A DNA stretch of 64,000 nucleotides, from assembly GCF_004765605.1 (NCBI RefSeq), contig NZ_SRLC01000001.1:558001-622000 (forward strand). The letters run 5' to 3'. Within the stretch, counting starts at the first letter, position 1. Each line of letters begins with the position of its first letter. The notes under the pieces were generated by a model. That model saw only the letters and a program-made list of their open reading frames with translations. It ran no database searches and was not told the origin of the DNA. The stretch is from Hymenobacter aquaticus. GTDB lineage: Bacteria > Bacteroidota > Bacteroidia > Cytophagales > Hymenobacteraceae. The position numbers and the translations under genes were made by a program. Shown in pieces: positions 25,944-35,459 of this stretch.

Positions 25944-27347
25944 CTACCGCACCCGGTAGCCGCGCAGGCTGTAAAACAGCAGATAGGCATAGCACAGCGC
26001 CGGCAGCACAAACGCCACGCGCAGCCCGCCGCCGTTGGTGGCCACCCAGCCCATGAGGGGCGGAATGATGGCCCCGCCGACGATGGCCATAATCAGGTAG
26101 GAGGAGCCCTGCTTGGTGAAGCGGCCCAGGCCGGTAATGGCCAAGGGAAACACCACGGGCCAGATAATGGAGTTGCACAGGCCGCAGAGCACCACCAGCC
26201 ACAGGGCCGTTTCGCCGTGGTTGAAAATGGAAGCCAGTACGAAGAAGGTGCCGGCCGCGCACACGCCCACCAGCAGCTTGCGGGCATTGAAGCGGCTGAG
26301 CAGCGGAATGCCGATAATGCGGCCCACCATCAACCCAAACCAGTACGATGACACCAGCACGGCACCTACGGCCTTGGTGAAGCCCGTGTTGGTATCAATC
26401 GGTTCGGGGGCGTGGCCAAACAGGGCCCCGGCCCAACCCGTGGCCACGCTCAGGCCGCGTACCAGCTGCTGAGTGAAGCCGCTGAGCTGGGTGATGTTCT
26501 GACTTTCGCCGTAGCGAATCAGGAAGGAGCCCAGGCCCACTTCCACGCCCACGTACATGAAAATGGCCCCCACGCCCAGGGCCAGGTGGCGGTAGTCGAG
26601 GGCGGAGCGGCGGCCGGCGGTGCCGGCTTCGGCGGCCAGGGTGGCTTCCTCATCGGCCGGGATACTCTCGATTTCGGGCAGGCGCACCAGGAAAAACAGC
26701 ACGGCCAGCAGGGCCAGAAACAAAGCCAGACCCAAGTACAGGGGCTTGACCAGCGTGGCTTCCTGCGTCAGGCGCTGCTCCAGGGGCAGGGCCGCCAGCT
26801 GGGCCTTTAGCACGGCCGAGCCGCCGAACAAGATCAGGCCGCCAATCAGCGGGGAAATGGTGCCGCCCAGGCCGTTGGCTACGCCCACGATGCTCACCCG
26901 GCTGGCCGCCGTGCGGGCCGGCCCCAGCACGCTCACGTAGGGGTTGGCGGCCACCTGTAGCAACGTGACGCCCGCGCCGAGCAAGCTCAAAGCCAGTAGG
27001 AACAAGCCAAACGTGCGCGAGTTGGCGGCCGGCACAAACAGCATGGCCCCGAAGGCCATAACCAGCAAGCCCAGCACGATACCGCGCTTGAAGCCGATGC
27101 GCTCCAGCACTTTGCCCGCCGGCAACGACATCAGAAAATAGGCCCCGAAAAACGCCGACTGCACCAAGGACGACTGCAAGTCGGTGAGCTGGCACACGTC
27201 CTTGAGGTAGGGCATGAGCACGTCGTTGAAGTTGGTGACGGCCCCGAACAGGAAAAACAGGGTGGTCATCAGCAGCATGGGCCCGGCGTAGGAGCGGGTA
27301 GCGGTGCTGGCGGAAGCGGCGGAGGAAGAGGAAACGGGAGCGGCCAT
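25944..27347 (-). CDS. sugar:proton symporter of the FucP/GluP-type MFS family
   Basis: 467 residues, twelve predicted membrane helices. The Ser/Ala-rich cytosolic N-terminus leads into LLMTTLFFLFGAVTNFNDVL, the signature of the FucP/glucose-galactose symporter family, with GFKRGIVLG in the loop after helix 2 and LLQVAANPYVSVLGP. Imports a hexose or deoxyhexose across the inner membrane. Fucose, glucose and galactose transporters cannot be told apart by eye. No sugar kinase or isomerase gene is adjacent. Confidence 0.88.
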   Translation of the reverse strand: MAAPVSSSSAASASTATRSYAGPMLLMTTLFFLFGAVTNFNDVLMPYLKDVCQLTDLQSSLVQSAFFGAYFLMSLPAGKVLERIGFKRGIVLGLLVMAFGAMLFVPAANSRTFGLFLLALSLLGAGVTLLQVAANPYVSVLGPARTAASRVSIVGVANGLGGTISPLIGGLILFGGSAVLKAQLAALPLEQRLTQEATLVKPLYLGLALFLALLAVLFFLVRLPEIESIPADEEATLAAEAGTAGRRSALDYRHLALGVGAIFMYVGVEVGLGSFLIRYGESQNITQLSGFTQQLVRGLSVATGWAGALFGHAPEPIDTNTGFTKAVGAVLVSSYWFGLMVGRIIGIPLLSRFNARKLLVGVCAAGTFFVLASIFNHGETALWLVVLCGLCNSIIWPVVFPLAITGLGRFTKQGSSYLIMAIVGGAIIPPLMGWVATNGGGLRVAFVLPALCYAYLLFYSLRGYRVR

Positions 27348-27432
27348 GCAGGCGGGATAGGAAGAATAGTGGGGCCTTAAAGATAGGAATTACCGGCAAA
27401 GCCCGGATTTCGGCCCTAACGGCCCCAAAACG

Positions 27433-27470
27433 AAAGCAGCCAGCCCCCGCACCGGGAGCTGGCTGCTGGC
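27433..27470 (-). terminator. hairpin after the SDR gene
   Basis: A 10-bp stem (27435-27444 with 27458-27467) enclosing a further CCC/GGG pairing. T-rich sequence follows on the minus strand (TTCGTTTT). It lies 20 bp after the stop. Confidence 0.5.
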
Positions 27471-27488
27471 ACGGCGGCCTGGCCGCGC

Positions 27489-28358
27489 TTAGCCGTTGAC
27501 GACGTCGCCGCCGTTGGGGTGGAGCACCTGCCCGGAGAAGTAGGAGGCGTCTTCCGAGGCCAAAAACACGTAGGACGGGGCCACTTCCGAGGGCTGCCCG
27601 GCCCGGCCCATCGGCACGTTGTGGCCGAACAGGGGCAGCTTGAGCAGCCCGATACCCGTCACGAACGGGGTCCAGATCGGGCCCGGGGCCACGGCGTTGA
27701 CGCGGATGCCCTTCTTGATGAGCTGCAAGGACAAGGCCCGGGTAAACGCGACGATGGCGCCCTTAGTGGAGGTGTAGTCGATGAGCTGCTCGTTGCCCTT
27801 GTAGGCATTCACCGAGGCCGTGTTGATGACCGAGTCGCCCTCGTGCAGGTGGGGCAGCGCCGCCCGCGTGATGCGGAACATAGCAATGATGTTGAGGTTG
27901 AAAATGCTGTCAAGCTCATCGTCCTCGAGGTCGGCGAAGTCGTCGTGCCAGGTTTGCTCGGCTGCGTTGTTGACCAGCACGTTGAGCTTGCCGTACTCGG
28001 CCACGGTGCGCTCCACGATGTGCTGGCAGAAGGGCCGCTCCCGCAGGTCGCCGGCCAGCAGCAGGCAGCGGCGGCCCTCGGCCTGCACCAGCTGCTGGGT
28101 TTTCTCGGCGTCTTCCTGCTCGGTGGGGAAATACACGATGGCCAGGTCGGCGCCCTCGCGGGCGTAGTGCACGGCCACGGCCCGGCCGATGCCGGAGTCG
28201 CCGCCGGTAATCAGGGCCACTTTATCCCGGAGCTTGCCGGCGCCCTGGTAGGTGGCGCGGATGTGCTCGGGCTCGGGCGTCATTTTGGCTTCAATGCCGG
28301 GCTGGCCGGCCCGCACGTCCTGGTGCTGGGGCGGAAAAATACTGGGTTGATCAGACAT
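27489..28358 (-). CDS. short-chain dehydrogenase/reductase, general-stress type
   Basis: 289 residues. The 40-residue polar N-terminal extension (MSDQPSIFPPQHQDVRAGQP) is characteristic of the YhdF/YhxC-like stress SDR group. Cofactor motif TGGDSGIG (51-58), NNAA (130-133), catalytic Ser182, Tyr195 and Lys199 (YTSTK), and APGPIWTP. NAD(P)-dependent oxidoreductase in the cytosol; substrate unknown. Divergent from the methyltransferase gene, with a 149-bp shared upstream region. Confidence 0.93.
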   Translation of the reverse strand: MSDQPSIFPPQHQDVRAGQPGIEAKMTPEPEHIRATYQGAGKLRDKVALITGGDSGIGRAVAVHYAREGADLAIVYFPTEQEDAEKTQQLVQAEGRRCLLLAGDLRERPFCQHIVERTVAEYGKLNVLVNNAAEQTWHDDFADLEDDELDSIFNLNIIAMFRITRAALPHLHEGDSVINTASVNAYKGNEQLIDYTSTKGAIVAFTRALSLQLIKKGIRVNAVAPGPIWTPFVTGIGLLKLPLFGHNVPMGRAGQPSEVAPSYVFLASEDASYFSGQVLHPNGGDVVNG

Positions 28359-28507
28359 GTACTACTGGTAGATAAGGTGATGGTGTGGACCTGCACTAAC
28401 GTAGCTCCTCCGTCAGGGTTAGTGCGGCGGCCCGGGGCAGGCCGGGGGCGCAGTCCAGGGAAGAATGCCGACCTTTGCCCCGTACCTGAGTTTAATTCTG
28501 CCGCCTT

Positions 28508-29695
28508 ATGTCCGAAAACCGCCGCGACGCCCCCTTTTTTATGACTGCCACCACCCAGTTTGGCCTGGAAGAAGTCTTGGCCCAGGAGCTGCGGGCCCTG
28601 GGCGCCAAAATCGAGAAAGTGGGGCAGCGGGCCATTGAATTTACCGGCACCAAGCAACTGCTCTACGAGGCTAACCTCTGGTGCCGCACCGCCGTGCGCA
28701 TCCTCAAGCCCTTCGCCGGCTTCTACGCCCGCGACGAAAAAGCCCTCTACCGCGAAGTCGGCCGCATCGACTGGCAGGACTACATCCGTCCCGACCAGAC
28801 CTTCGCCATTACCGCCGTGGTCAACAAGTCCACCTTCGAGCACTCCCTGTATGTGGCCCAGCTCACCAAGGATGCCATTGTGGATCAGTTCCGCAACCGC
28901 ACCGGCTCCCGGCCCAGCGTCGACGTGAAGAACCCCGACATCCGCCTGCACCTGCACATGATTGAGAATGACGTGGTGCTCAGCCTCGATGCCTCGGGCG
29001 ACTCGCTGCACCGCCGCGGCTACCGGCAGCAAACCAACGTGGCCCCGCTGAACGAGGCCCTGGCCGCCGGCATCATCCTGCTCACCGGCTGGGACGGCAA
29101 AAAGCCCTTTATCGACCCCATGTGCGGCTCGGGCACCCTGCTCACCGAGGCCGCTCTTATTGCCCAGCGCATTGCGCCCGGCCTGTATCACCAGGGTAAG
29201 TTCAGCTTCCAGAACTGGGCCGACTTCGACCAGTCGCTCTGGGATTCGGTGCTGATGGACGCCCGCAGCGCCCGGATCGAGGAGCCCCAGGCCTACCTGG
29301 CCGGATCCGATTTGTCGCGCGAGTACATCGAGCTGGCCCGGGAAAACGTGGCCGCTGCCGATTTGGAGGACTACATCCGCCTTGGGGTGCGCGACGTGAA
29401 AGACGCCCAGGCCCCCAAGAATGAGCCCGCCGGCATCGTGGTGTCGAACCCGCCCTATGGGGAGCGGATCGGGGAGGAGGCCCAGATGGAGGCCCTCTAC
29501 AAAACCATCGGCGACACGCTCAAAACCGGCTTCCAGGGCTACGACGCGTACTTGTTCACCGGCAACCTGGAAGCCGCCAAGCGCGTGGGACTGAAAGCCT
29601 CCCGCCGCATCCCGCTCTTCAACGGCCCCATCGACTGCCGCCTGCTGAAGTACGAATTGTACCAGGGCACCCGCAAGGTTTCGAAGCCGGAGTAG
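28508..29695 (+). CDS. THUMP-domain RlmL-type rRNA (guanine-N2) methyltransferase
   Basis: 395 residues. N-terminal THUMP/ferredoxin-like RNA-binding part (about 10-165), then a Rossmann SAM methyltransferase with DPMCGSGTLLTEAA (about 201-214) and the catalytic VSNPPYGERIG (about 314-324), the signature of the RlmL/YcbY N-terminal enzyme. It likely methylates a 23S rRNA guanine. It lacks the second RlmK domain of E. coli RlmL, normal for Bacteroidota. A GACCTTTG box near 28470 is a possible -7 element. Followed by a palindromic hairpin with T tract. Confidence 0.92.
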   Translation: MSENRRDAPFFMTATTQFGLEEVLAQELRALGAKIEKVGQRAIEFTGTKQLLYEANLWCRTAVRILKPFAGFYARDEKALYREVGRIDWQDYIRPDQTFAITAVVNKSTFEHSLYVAQLTKDAIVDQFRNRTGSRPSVDVKNPDIRLHLHMIENDVVLSLDASGDSLHRRGYRQQTNVAPLNEALAAGIILLTGWDGKKPFIDPMCGSGTLLTEAALIAQRIAPGLYHQGKFSFQNWADFDQSLWDSVLMDARSARIEEPQAYLAGSDLSREYIELARENVAAADLEDYIRLGVRDVKDAQAPKNEPAGIVVSNPPYGERIGEEAQMEALYKTIGDTLKTGFQGYDAYLFTGNLEAAKRVGLKASRRIPLFNGPIDCRLLKYELYQGTRKVSKPE

Positions 29696-29726
29696 CCGTA
29701 TTTCGCGCAGTGGTGCGCGGTGGGAG

Positions 29727-29781
29727 GCGCAGGGTCTCGCAGTGTCGTTCAACGAATCACTGCGAGACCCTGCGCTTTTTT
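29727..29781 (+). terminator. 18-bp palindrome with TCGTTCAACGA loop and T tract
   Basis: Perfect arms 29727-29744 and 29758-29775, 13-nt loop TCGTTCAACGAAT, then six T. It can terminate the methyltransferase transcript and also belongs to the repeat family at 31832, 18272 and 45011. Confidence 0.8.
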
Positions 29782-29845
29782 CCCCTGCGTGCCCCTGCGT
29801 GAAATGCCGTTGGCCCCGTATCTTCCGCTCCCAATTTCCCTGGTT

Positions 29846-31726
29846 ATGAAGAAAACACTCTATACGCTGCTGCTGGCCGCAACTTTACCGCTGACGGCCC
29901 CGGCCCAGTCCATTACCCGCGTAAACCCGACCAACTGGTGGGTGGGCATGAAAACCAGCAACGTGCAGCTGCTCGTGTACGGTCCGCAGGCCGGCACCCT
30001 GACGTACAGCATCAACTACCCGGGGGTGAAGCTGCTGAAGGCCAGCCCGGTGGAGAATCCCAACTACATCTTCCTGGATCTGGCCATCAGCGCGGCGGCC
30101 AAGCCCGGCACGGTGAGCATCGTGGGCAAGAAAGGCACCCAGACCGTGACGCAGAAGTGGGAGCTGCTGGCCCGCGACAATAGCCCGAAAGGGCAGGGCG
30201 TGACCCAGGCCGACTTTATCTACCTGGCCATGCCCGACCGGTTTGCCAACGGCGACCCCAGCAACGACAAGTTTGCCGATATGGCCGACCCGAACATGGA
30301 CCGCGCCAACCCGTTTTTCCGCCACGGCGGCGACTTGCAGGGCGCGGCCCGGCGCATCGGCTACCTCCAGGATCTGGGCGTGACGGCCGTGTGGTTTACG
30401 CCCGTCATCGAGAATAACCAGGGCCTGACCAACGAGGGCAACACCATGCGCGCGGCCTACCACGGCTATGGCTTCACCGACCACTACACCGTGGACAAGC
30501 GCCTGGGCGGCAACGCGGCCTACAAGGCGTACGTGCAGCAGGCCCACGCCGCCGGCCTCAAGGTGGTGCAGGACGCGGTGTACAACCACGTGGGCAACAA
30601 CCACTGGTTTATTCAGGATTTGCCGATGAAAAGCTGGGTGCACCAGTGGCCCGCCTACACCAATACCAGTTACCGGCAGCAGCCCATTACCGACCCCCAC
30701 GCCGCCCAGATTGACCGCAACGTGACGCTGAACGGCTGGTTTGTGCCCTTCCTGCCCGACCTCGACCAGCAGAACCCCTACGTGGCCAACTTCCTGATTC
30801 AGCACGCCATCTGGTCGGTGGAAACCTTCGGCGTGGACGCCTGGCGCATCGACACCTACATGTACAACGACCAGCCCTTCATGAACCGCTGCAACGCGGC
30901 TTTGCTGGCCGAGTACCCCAAGATTCACATCTTCGGCGAGTCGGCGGTGAGCAACGTGGTAGACCAGGCGTACTACGTCAGGAACAAGATTGATTTTCCC
31001 TTCAAGTCCAACCAGCCCGGCGGCCTGGATTTCGTGCTGGAAAACGCCATGCTGGCCGGCCTGAAGGAAGTGGGCACGCCCGCCGCCACCGGCTGGGACA
31101 ACGCCGCCCAGCGCGTGTACCAGGCCCTGGCCCAGGACGCGGTGTACCAGGACCCCACCCGGCTCGTGACCTTTATCGACAACCACGACCACAACCGGTT
31201 TCTGTCGGAAGTGGGGGAGGACTTCGACCGGTATAAGCTGGGCCTGACCTGGCTGCTGACCACCCGGGGCATTCCGAGCATGTATTACGGCACCGAAATT
31301 CTGATGAAGAACTTCAAGGACCCCACCGATGCCGAGGTGCGCAAGGACTTTCCGGGCGGCTGGCCCGGCGACAAGGACGACAAGTTCACGGCTGCCGGCC
31401 GCTCGGCCAGGGAAAACGAGGCCTTCCAGTTCGTGAAAACCCTGGCCGCCTACCGCAAAGCTCACCCGGCCCTGCACAGCGGCAAGCTGATGCAGTACCT
31501 GCCCGAAAACGGCCTCTACGTGTACTTCCGCTACGACGCCTCGGGCACCGTGATGGTGGCCTCCAACACCACCGACAAGCCCGCCACGCTGCCCACGGCC
31601 CGCTTTTCGGAACGGATGAGCGGCTTCACCAAGGCCCGCAACGTGCTGACCGGCGAAACCCTCGGCAGCCTGACGACCTTGCAGCTGCCGGCCAAAACGG
31701 CCCTGGTGCTGGAGCTGGGTAAGTAG
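29846..31726 (+). CDS. GH13 alpha-amylase/cyclomaltodextrinase-type glycosidase
   Basis: 626 residues from ATG 29846 (MKKTLYTLLLAATLPLTAPA signal peptide; the frame is open further upstream through the palindrome). An N-terminal immunoglobulin-like cyclomaltodextrinase_N domain (about 20-115), a (beta/alpha)8 barrel with DAVYNHVG, nucleophile Asp336 (AWRIDTY), general acid Glu365 (IFGESA) and Asp448 (FIDNHDHN), and a C-terminal all-beta domain. Periplasmic or surface alpha-glucan hydrolysis is expected. No SusCD pair or regulator is adjacent, so it is not in a recognisable polysaccharide-utilisation locus. Confidence 0.95.
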   Translation: MKKTLYTLLLAATLPLTAPAQSITRVNPTNWWVGMKTSNVQLLVYGPQAGTLTYSINYPGVKLLKASPVENPNYIFLDLAISAAAKPGTVSIVGKKGTQTVTQKWELLARDNSPKGQGVTQADFIYLAMPDRFANGDPSNDKFADMADPNMDRANPFFRHGGDLQGAARRIGYLQDLGVTAVWFTPVIENNQGLTNEGNTMRAAYHGYGFTDHYTVDKRLGGNAAYKAYVQQAHAAGLKVVQDAVYNHVGNNHWFIQDLPMKSWVHQWPAYTNTSYRQQPITDPHAAQIDRNVTLNGWFVPFLPDLDQQNPYVANFLIQHAIWSVETFGVDAWRIDTYMYNDQPFMNRCNAALLAEYPKIHIFGESAVSNVVDQAYYVRNKIDFPFKSNQPGGLDFVLENAMLAGLKEVGTPAATGWDNAAQRVYQALAQDAVYQDPTRLVTFIDNHDHNRFLSEVGEDFDRYKLGLTWLLTTRGIPSMYYGTEILMKNFKDPTDAEVRKDFPGGWPGDKDDKFTAAGRSARENEAFQFVKTLAAYRKAHPALHSGKLMQYLPENGLYVYFRYDASGTVMVASNTTDKPATLPTARFSERMSGFTKARNVLTGETLGSLTTLQLPAKTALVLELGK

Positions 31727-31738
31727 ACCGCAGAACCC

Positions 31739-31766
31739 TGTAGAGACGTGACCTTGGGTCTCTACA
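31739..31766. repeat. short hairpin of the GTAGAGAC family
   Basis: TGTAGAGAC (31739-31747) pairs with GTCTCTACA (31758-31766), 10-nt loop. The same arm sequence ends the elements at 18272 and 45011. It may serve as a terminator for the amylase gene. Confidence 0.7.
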
Positions 31767-31831
31767 CGTACGCTACGAAGCCAAGTCCTGCTCAGAGCTC
31801 TTTATTTCCCGGTCCCAACCTGAGCAACCGT

Positions 31832-31885
31832 AGCCCCGGCGGGGCGACACCAATCGTTCAACGAAGGTGCCGCCCCGCTGGGGCT
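31832..31885. repeat. GC-rich inverted repeat with TCGTTCAACGA loop
   Basis: Twenty-base arms (31832-31851, 31866-31885) matching at 18 positions around a loop containing TCGTTCAACGA, the same loop as at 29745. A second GC-rich stem (GGGCTAC/GCCACCCC) follows to about 31940. Confidence 0.75.
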
Positions 31886-32157
31886 TTTGTGTTGCCGGGT
31901 GGTGGGCTACCAATAGGCCACCCCGTCGGGGCGGGCTACGAAAAGCCGAATTGGGCGCGAATACCGCGTAGTATAGGTGCGTAGCTCGTCGCAGGGGTAG
32001 CAGTTACCTAACGGATTTTACTACTGCCCCAAAAACCGTTAGGTAGGCGGCCTCCGGGCTGGGCTGCACCCGCTTATTGACCGCGCCGCACCTTTTGCCC
32101 CCGGTCGTGGTTTCTCTACCTTACCGAACTCCCGTTTTACCGTCGTATTTTTACCCC
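31886..32157. other. intergenic region before recQ
   Basis: Repeat-rich, with a further inverted pair CCTAACGG / CCGTTAGG (about 32008-32045). Apart from repeats no gene is supported here. The recQ promoter should be near 32090-32140. Confidence 0.5.
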
Positions 32158-34389
32158 ATGTTATTTGCCCCCGAACCCCTCGCGCCCACGCTGGCTTCCG
32201 CCCGCAAGGTCCTCAAGCAGTATTACGGTTACGATACCTTCCGGCCCATGCAGGAAAGCATCATTGCCAACATCATGAGCGGCAAGGATACCGTGGTGCT
32301 CATGCCCACCGGGGGCGGCAAATCGGTGTGCTTCCAGGTGCCGGCCGTGGTGCAGGAAGGCGTCTGCGTGGTCGTCTCGCCCCTTATTGCCCTGATGAAG
32401 GACCAGGTCGAGGCCCTCAAGGCCAACGGTATTCCGGCCGAGTACATCAACAGCAGCGTGGGCCAGAGCGAGCAGAACAGCATTGCCTCCGACTGCCTCA
32501 ACGGCTACCTCAAGCTGCTCTACGTCAGCCCCGAAAAGCTGGTCTCGCCGGGCTTCATCCAGTTTTTGCAGCGCCTGCGCATCAGCATGTTCGCCATCGA
32601 CGAGGCCCACTGCATCTCGTCCTGGGGCCACGACTTCCGCCCCGAGTACACCCAGCTGCGGATATTGCGCGAGCAGTTTCCGCGGGTGCCCATCATTGCC
32701 CTCACCGCCACCGCCGACCGCCTCACCCAGCGCGACATCCAGCAGCAGCTGCGCATGCACGAGCCCCAGGTGTTTCTGTCCAGCTTCGACCGGCCCAACC
32801 TCAACCTCATCGTGCGCCCCGGCCAGAACCGGGTGGGCAGCATCGTGGAGTTCGTCACGGCTAGGCCCTCGGAGGCCGGCATCGTATACTGCCTCTCGCG
32901 CAAGCAGTGCGAAACCCTGGCCCAGAAGCTCAAGGAAAAAGGCGTGCGCGCCGGCCACTACCACGCCGGCATGACGCCCAACCAGCGCGCCAGCGTGCAG
33001 GAAGCCTTTCTGCGCGACGATCTGCAGGTTATCGTGGCTACCATTGCCTTCGGCATGGGCATCGACAAAAGCAACGTGCGCTGGGTGATTCACTACAACC
33101 TGCCCAAGAACATCGAGGGCTACTACCAGGAAATCGGGCGGGCCGGGCGCGACGGGGCCCCGGCCACGGCCGTGCTTTACTACAGCTTTGCCGACGTGAT
33201 GAGCCTGCGCGACATGCTCACCAAGGACGCCGATCCGCGCCTCTCCCAGCTCAGCCTGACCAAGCTGGAGCGCATGCAGCAATTTGCCGAAGCGGCCTCG
33301 TGCCGCCGCAAGATCCTGCTCAACTACTTCGGCGAAACCCTGCCCCAGGACTGCGGCAACTGCGACATCTGCCGCAACCCGCCCACCACCTTCGACGGCA
33401 CCGAGCTGGCCCAGAAGGCTTTGTCGGCCGTGGTACGCATGCGCGAGAAAGCACCCATCGGCCTGCTCATCGACGTGCTGCGGGGCATGCGCAACCAGGC
33501 CATCATCCAGGGCGGCTACGAGCAGATCAAAACCTACGGCGCGGGCCGCGACCTGCCCTATCTGGACTGGTACAGCTACATCCACCAGATGCTCAACGAC
33601 GGCCTGCTCTACATTGCCTACGAGGAAGGCTACGCGCTGAAAATCACGGACCTGGGCAAGCAGGTGCTGCAAGGCCAGCGCCAGCTGCCGATGAAGAAGT
33701 TTCAGCCCGCCGAAAAAGCCGAAAAGCAGCCCCGGGGCAAGAAAGCCGCCAGCACCGCCGGCGTGCCCACCGATGCCGCCACCCAGCTGTTCGAGCGGCT
33801 GCGGCAGCTGCGCAAGCGGATTGCCGACGAGCAGAACGTGCCCCCGTACGTCATCTTCACCGATACCACGCTCCAGGAAATGGCGGCCGAGCGGCCCGTC
33901 ACGCGCACGGCCATGCTGGCCATCGGCGGCGTGGGCATGAAGAAGTTCGAGAACTACGGCGAGGTCTTTATCAAAGCTATTTTGGAGTACGGCGGCGCGC
34001 CCAACCCGGCCGATACCGAGGATAACGACGAAGACGAGGACGGCCTGCCCAGCGCCACCCGCAAGCCCCGCCGCCCCCGCGAAGCCGGCGACACCCACGA
34101 AAACACCCTCCAGCTGCACCGCGCCGGCCTGAGCATCGACGAAATTGCCGAGCGCCGCAACTTGGCCGCCAGCACCATCCGGGCCCACATCGAGACGCTC
34201 TACGCCAAGGGCCACGCCATCCGCCTCGAAGAATTCCTGAGCCAGAGCGAGTACGCCGAAATCACCACCGCCCGGGCCCAGCTCGGCGGTGAGCCCCAGC
34301 TGCGCGACCTGTTCGACCACCTGCGCGAGAAGTACGACTACTTCAAGCTCCGACTGGCTGCCCTTTACCAAAAGCGGCTGAAAGGATAA
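32158..34389 (+). CDS. recQ: RecQ DNA helicase
   Basis: 743 residues from ATG 32158. The frame is open 81 bases upstream, but that part reads as Pro/Leu-rich noise. Helicase core with Walker A TGGGKS (51-56), DEAH box (148-151, AIDEAHCISSWGHDFRP) and QEIGRAGRDG in the second RecA domain; zinc-binding RQC cysteines (CRRKILLNYF ... CGNCDIC); winged helix; HRDC (about 545-620); and a C-terminal helix-turn-helix (about 670-715, LSIDEIAERRNLAASTIRAH), as in many Bacteroidota RecQ proteins. ATP-dependent 3'-5' unwinding in recombination repair. Confidence 0.97.
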   Translation: MLFAPEPLAPTLASARKVLKQYYGYDTFRPMQESIIANIMSGKDTVVLMPTGGGKSVCFQVPAVVQEGVCVVVSPLIALMKDQVEALKANGIPAEYINSSVGQSEQNSIASDCLNGYLKLLYVSPEKLVSPGFIQFLQRLRISMFAIDEAHCISSWGHDFRPEYTQLRILREQFPRVPIIALTATADRLTQRDIQQQLRMHEPQVFLSSFDRPNLNLIVRPGQNRVGSIVEFVTARPSEAGIVYCLSRKQCETLAQKLKEKGVRAGHYHAGMTPNQRASVQEAFLRDDLQVIVATIAFGMGIDKSNVRWVIHYNLPKNIEGYYQEIGRAGRDGAPATAVLYYSFADVMSLRDMLTKDADPRLSQLSLTKLERMQQFAEAASCRRKILLNYFGETLPQDCGNCDICRNPPTTFDGTELAQKALSAVVRMREKAPIGLLIDVLRGMRNQAIIQGGYEQIKTYGAGRDLPYLDWYSYIHQMLNDGLLYIAYEEGYALKITDLGKQVLQGQRQLPMKKFQPAEKAEKQPRGKKAASTAGVPTDAATQLFERLRQLRKRIADEQNVPPYVIFTDTTLQEMAAERPVTRTAMLAIGGVGMKKFENYGEVFIKAILEYGGAPNPADTEDNDEDEDGLPSATRKPRRPREAGDTHENTLQLHRAGLSIDEIAERRNLAASTIRAHIETLYAKGHAIRLEEFLSQSEYAEITTARAQLGGEPQLRDLFDHLREKYDYFKLRLAALYQKRLKG

Positions 34390-34483
34390 TGTGCGAATGT
34401 GTTAGAATGTGGGTAATGTGCTAATGCTCAGTGTGTCGCTGCGAGAACGAAGGACATTCCGCGCCTGAAGCGGCGTCAATCTG
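34388..34483. repeat. AATGTG octamer array plus dispersed repeat core
   Basis: Four AATGTG copies spaced 8-10 bp (34388, 34396, 34406, 34415), the first overlapping the recQ stop codon. CTCAGTGTG follows, then 34454-34483, whose reverse complement (GATTGACGCCGCTT...GCGCGGAAT) matches 63655-63682. Confidence 0.75.
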
Positions 34484-34652
34484 CCCTGGACAACGAGCGG
34501 AGCGTAGTTAATCCGCCAAGCCCCGGCGCGTGCTGACGGATGGGCTTGGTGGGTGACACAAACGCCTTGAAAAGCCGGAAAGGGGAGAAATCGGGCCGCC
34601 TTCCCAATTCCGCGCAGCGCGCACGGCTGTTTCGCCACCCAGTTGCCACCGT

Positions 34653-35333
34653 ATGAAGCTTGCTTTTGCCCTTGCCAGCAGTTTTTTGACCAGTGCCGCC
34701 TGCGCTCAACAGCTGCAGTACCCCGCTATCAAAAGCAAAGCGCAACAGCGCACTGGATTCGTGCCCCCGGGCTGGGAAATACTCGACGGAGCCACCGGCG
34801 ACCTGAATAAAGACGGCCTGGCCGATGAGGTGCTGGTGCTGGAGCGCTCAGCCCGGAAAGGAACGACCGACTTGGAGCTGCCTCGAATGCTGGTTGTGCT
34901 GTTCAAATTGCCGGGAAACCAAGGCTATGTTCTGAACGCGCAAAGCAATTCGTTCATTTCAACCCACGACGACCCCGAGACGGATGAACCCTTGGCCGGC
35001 ATTTCCATTACCCGGGGAGTGATGAAAATCGACTTCCAATACATCCGGCGTAATTCGCACGATGATTTGTCCACCAGCGCGTACAAATTCCGGTACGATG
35101 GCCGCCATTTCGTTCTGATTGGCGCCGACATTTCCATTACGGGCCGCATGAGTTTCACTTTCCGGCAGTACAGCTATAATTTCCTGACCCGCAAAGGGGT
35201 GCTCACCACGGGCAACCTGGGCGGAGAGGACGACCAGACCCTTACCAGGACGTTGGCGCTGCCCGTGCCCAAAACCCTTGACACCTTCGCCACGCCGGGT
35301 ACCTGGACCCTTGCCGAGAATTTCATACTGTAG
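34653..35333 (+). CDS. secreted protein of unknown function with EF-hand/FG-GAP-like start
   Basis: 226 residues. Signal peptide (MKLAFALASSFLTSAACAQQ). The mature start GWEILDGATGDLNKDGLADE carries a DxNxDGxxD calcium-loop-like motif, as in FG-GAP/VCBS-type repeats, and the rest is beta-rich. Periplasmic or outer-surface localisation inferred. Similar single-domain proteins are common in Bacteroidota without assigned function. Nothing in the neighbours points to a role. Confidence 0.8.
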   Translation: MKLAFALASSFLTSAACAQQLQYPAIKSKAQQRTGFVPPGWEILDGATGDLNKDGLADEVLVLERSARKGTTDLELPRMLVVLFKLPGNQGYVLNAQSNSFISTHDDPETDEPLAGISITRGVMKIDFQYIRRNSHDDLSTSAYKFRYDGRHFVLIGADISITGRMSFTFRQYSYNFLTRKGVLTTGNLGGEDDQTLTRTLALPVPKTLDTFATPGTWTLAENFIL

Positions 35334-35459
35334 CGCGCTGCCCTGCTTCCCTCATGATTTGAGGATAGTAGTGAAATCCATCCGAAAAAATAATCCCTCT
35401 ATTCAATCATAAGGATATACCTGCCGCGTTATATTACCTCCGCGCTTCGCCTGTTACCC

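Noticed and set aside
29846..32157. Polysaccharide-utilisation locus around the amylase
   Set aside because: No SusC/SusD pair, regulator or further glycosidase adjoins; the neighbours are a methyltransferase and recQ.
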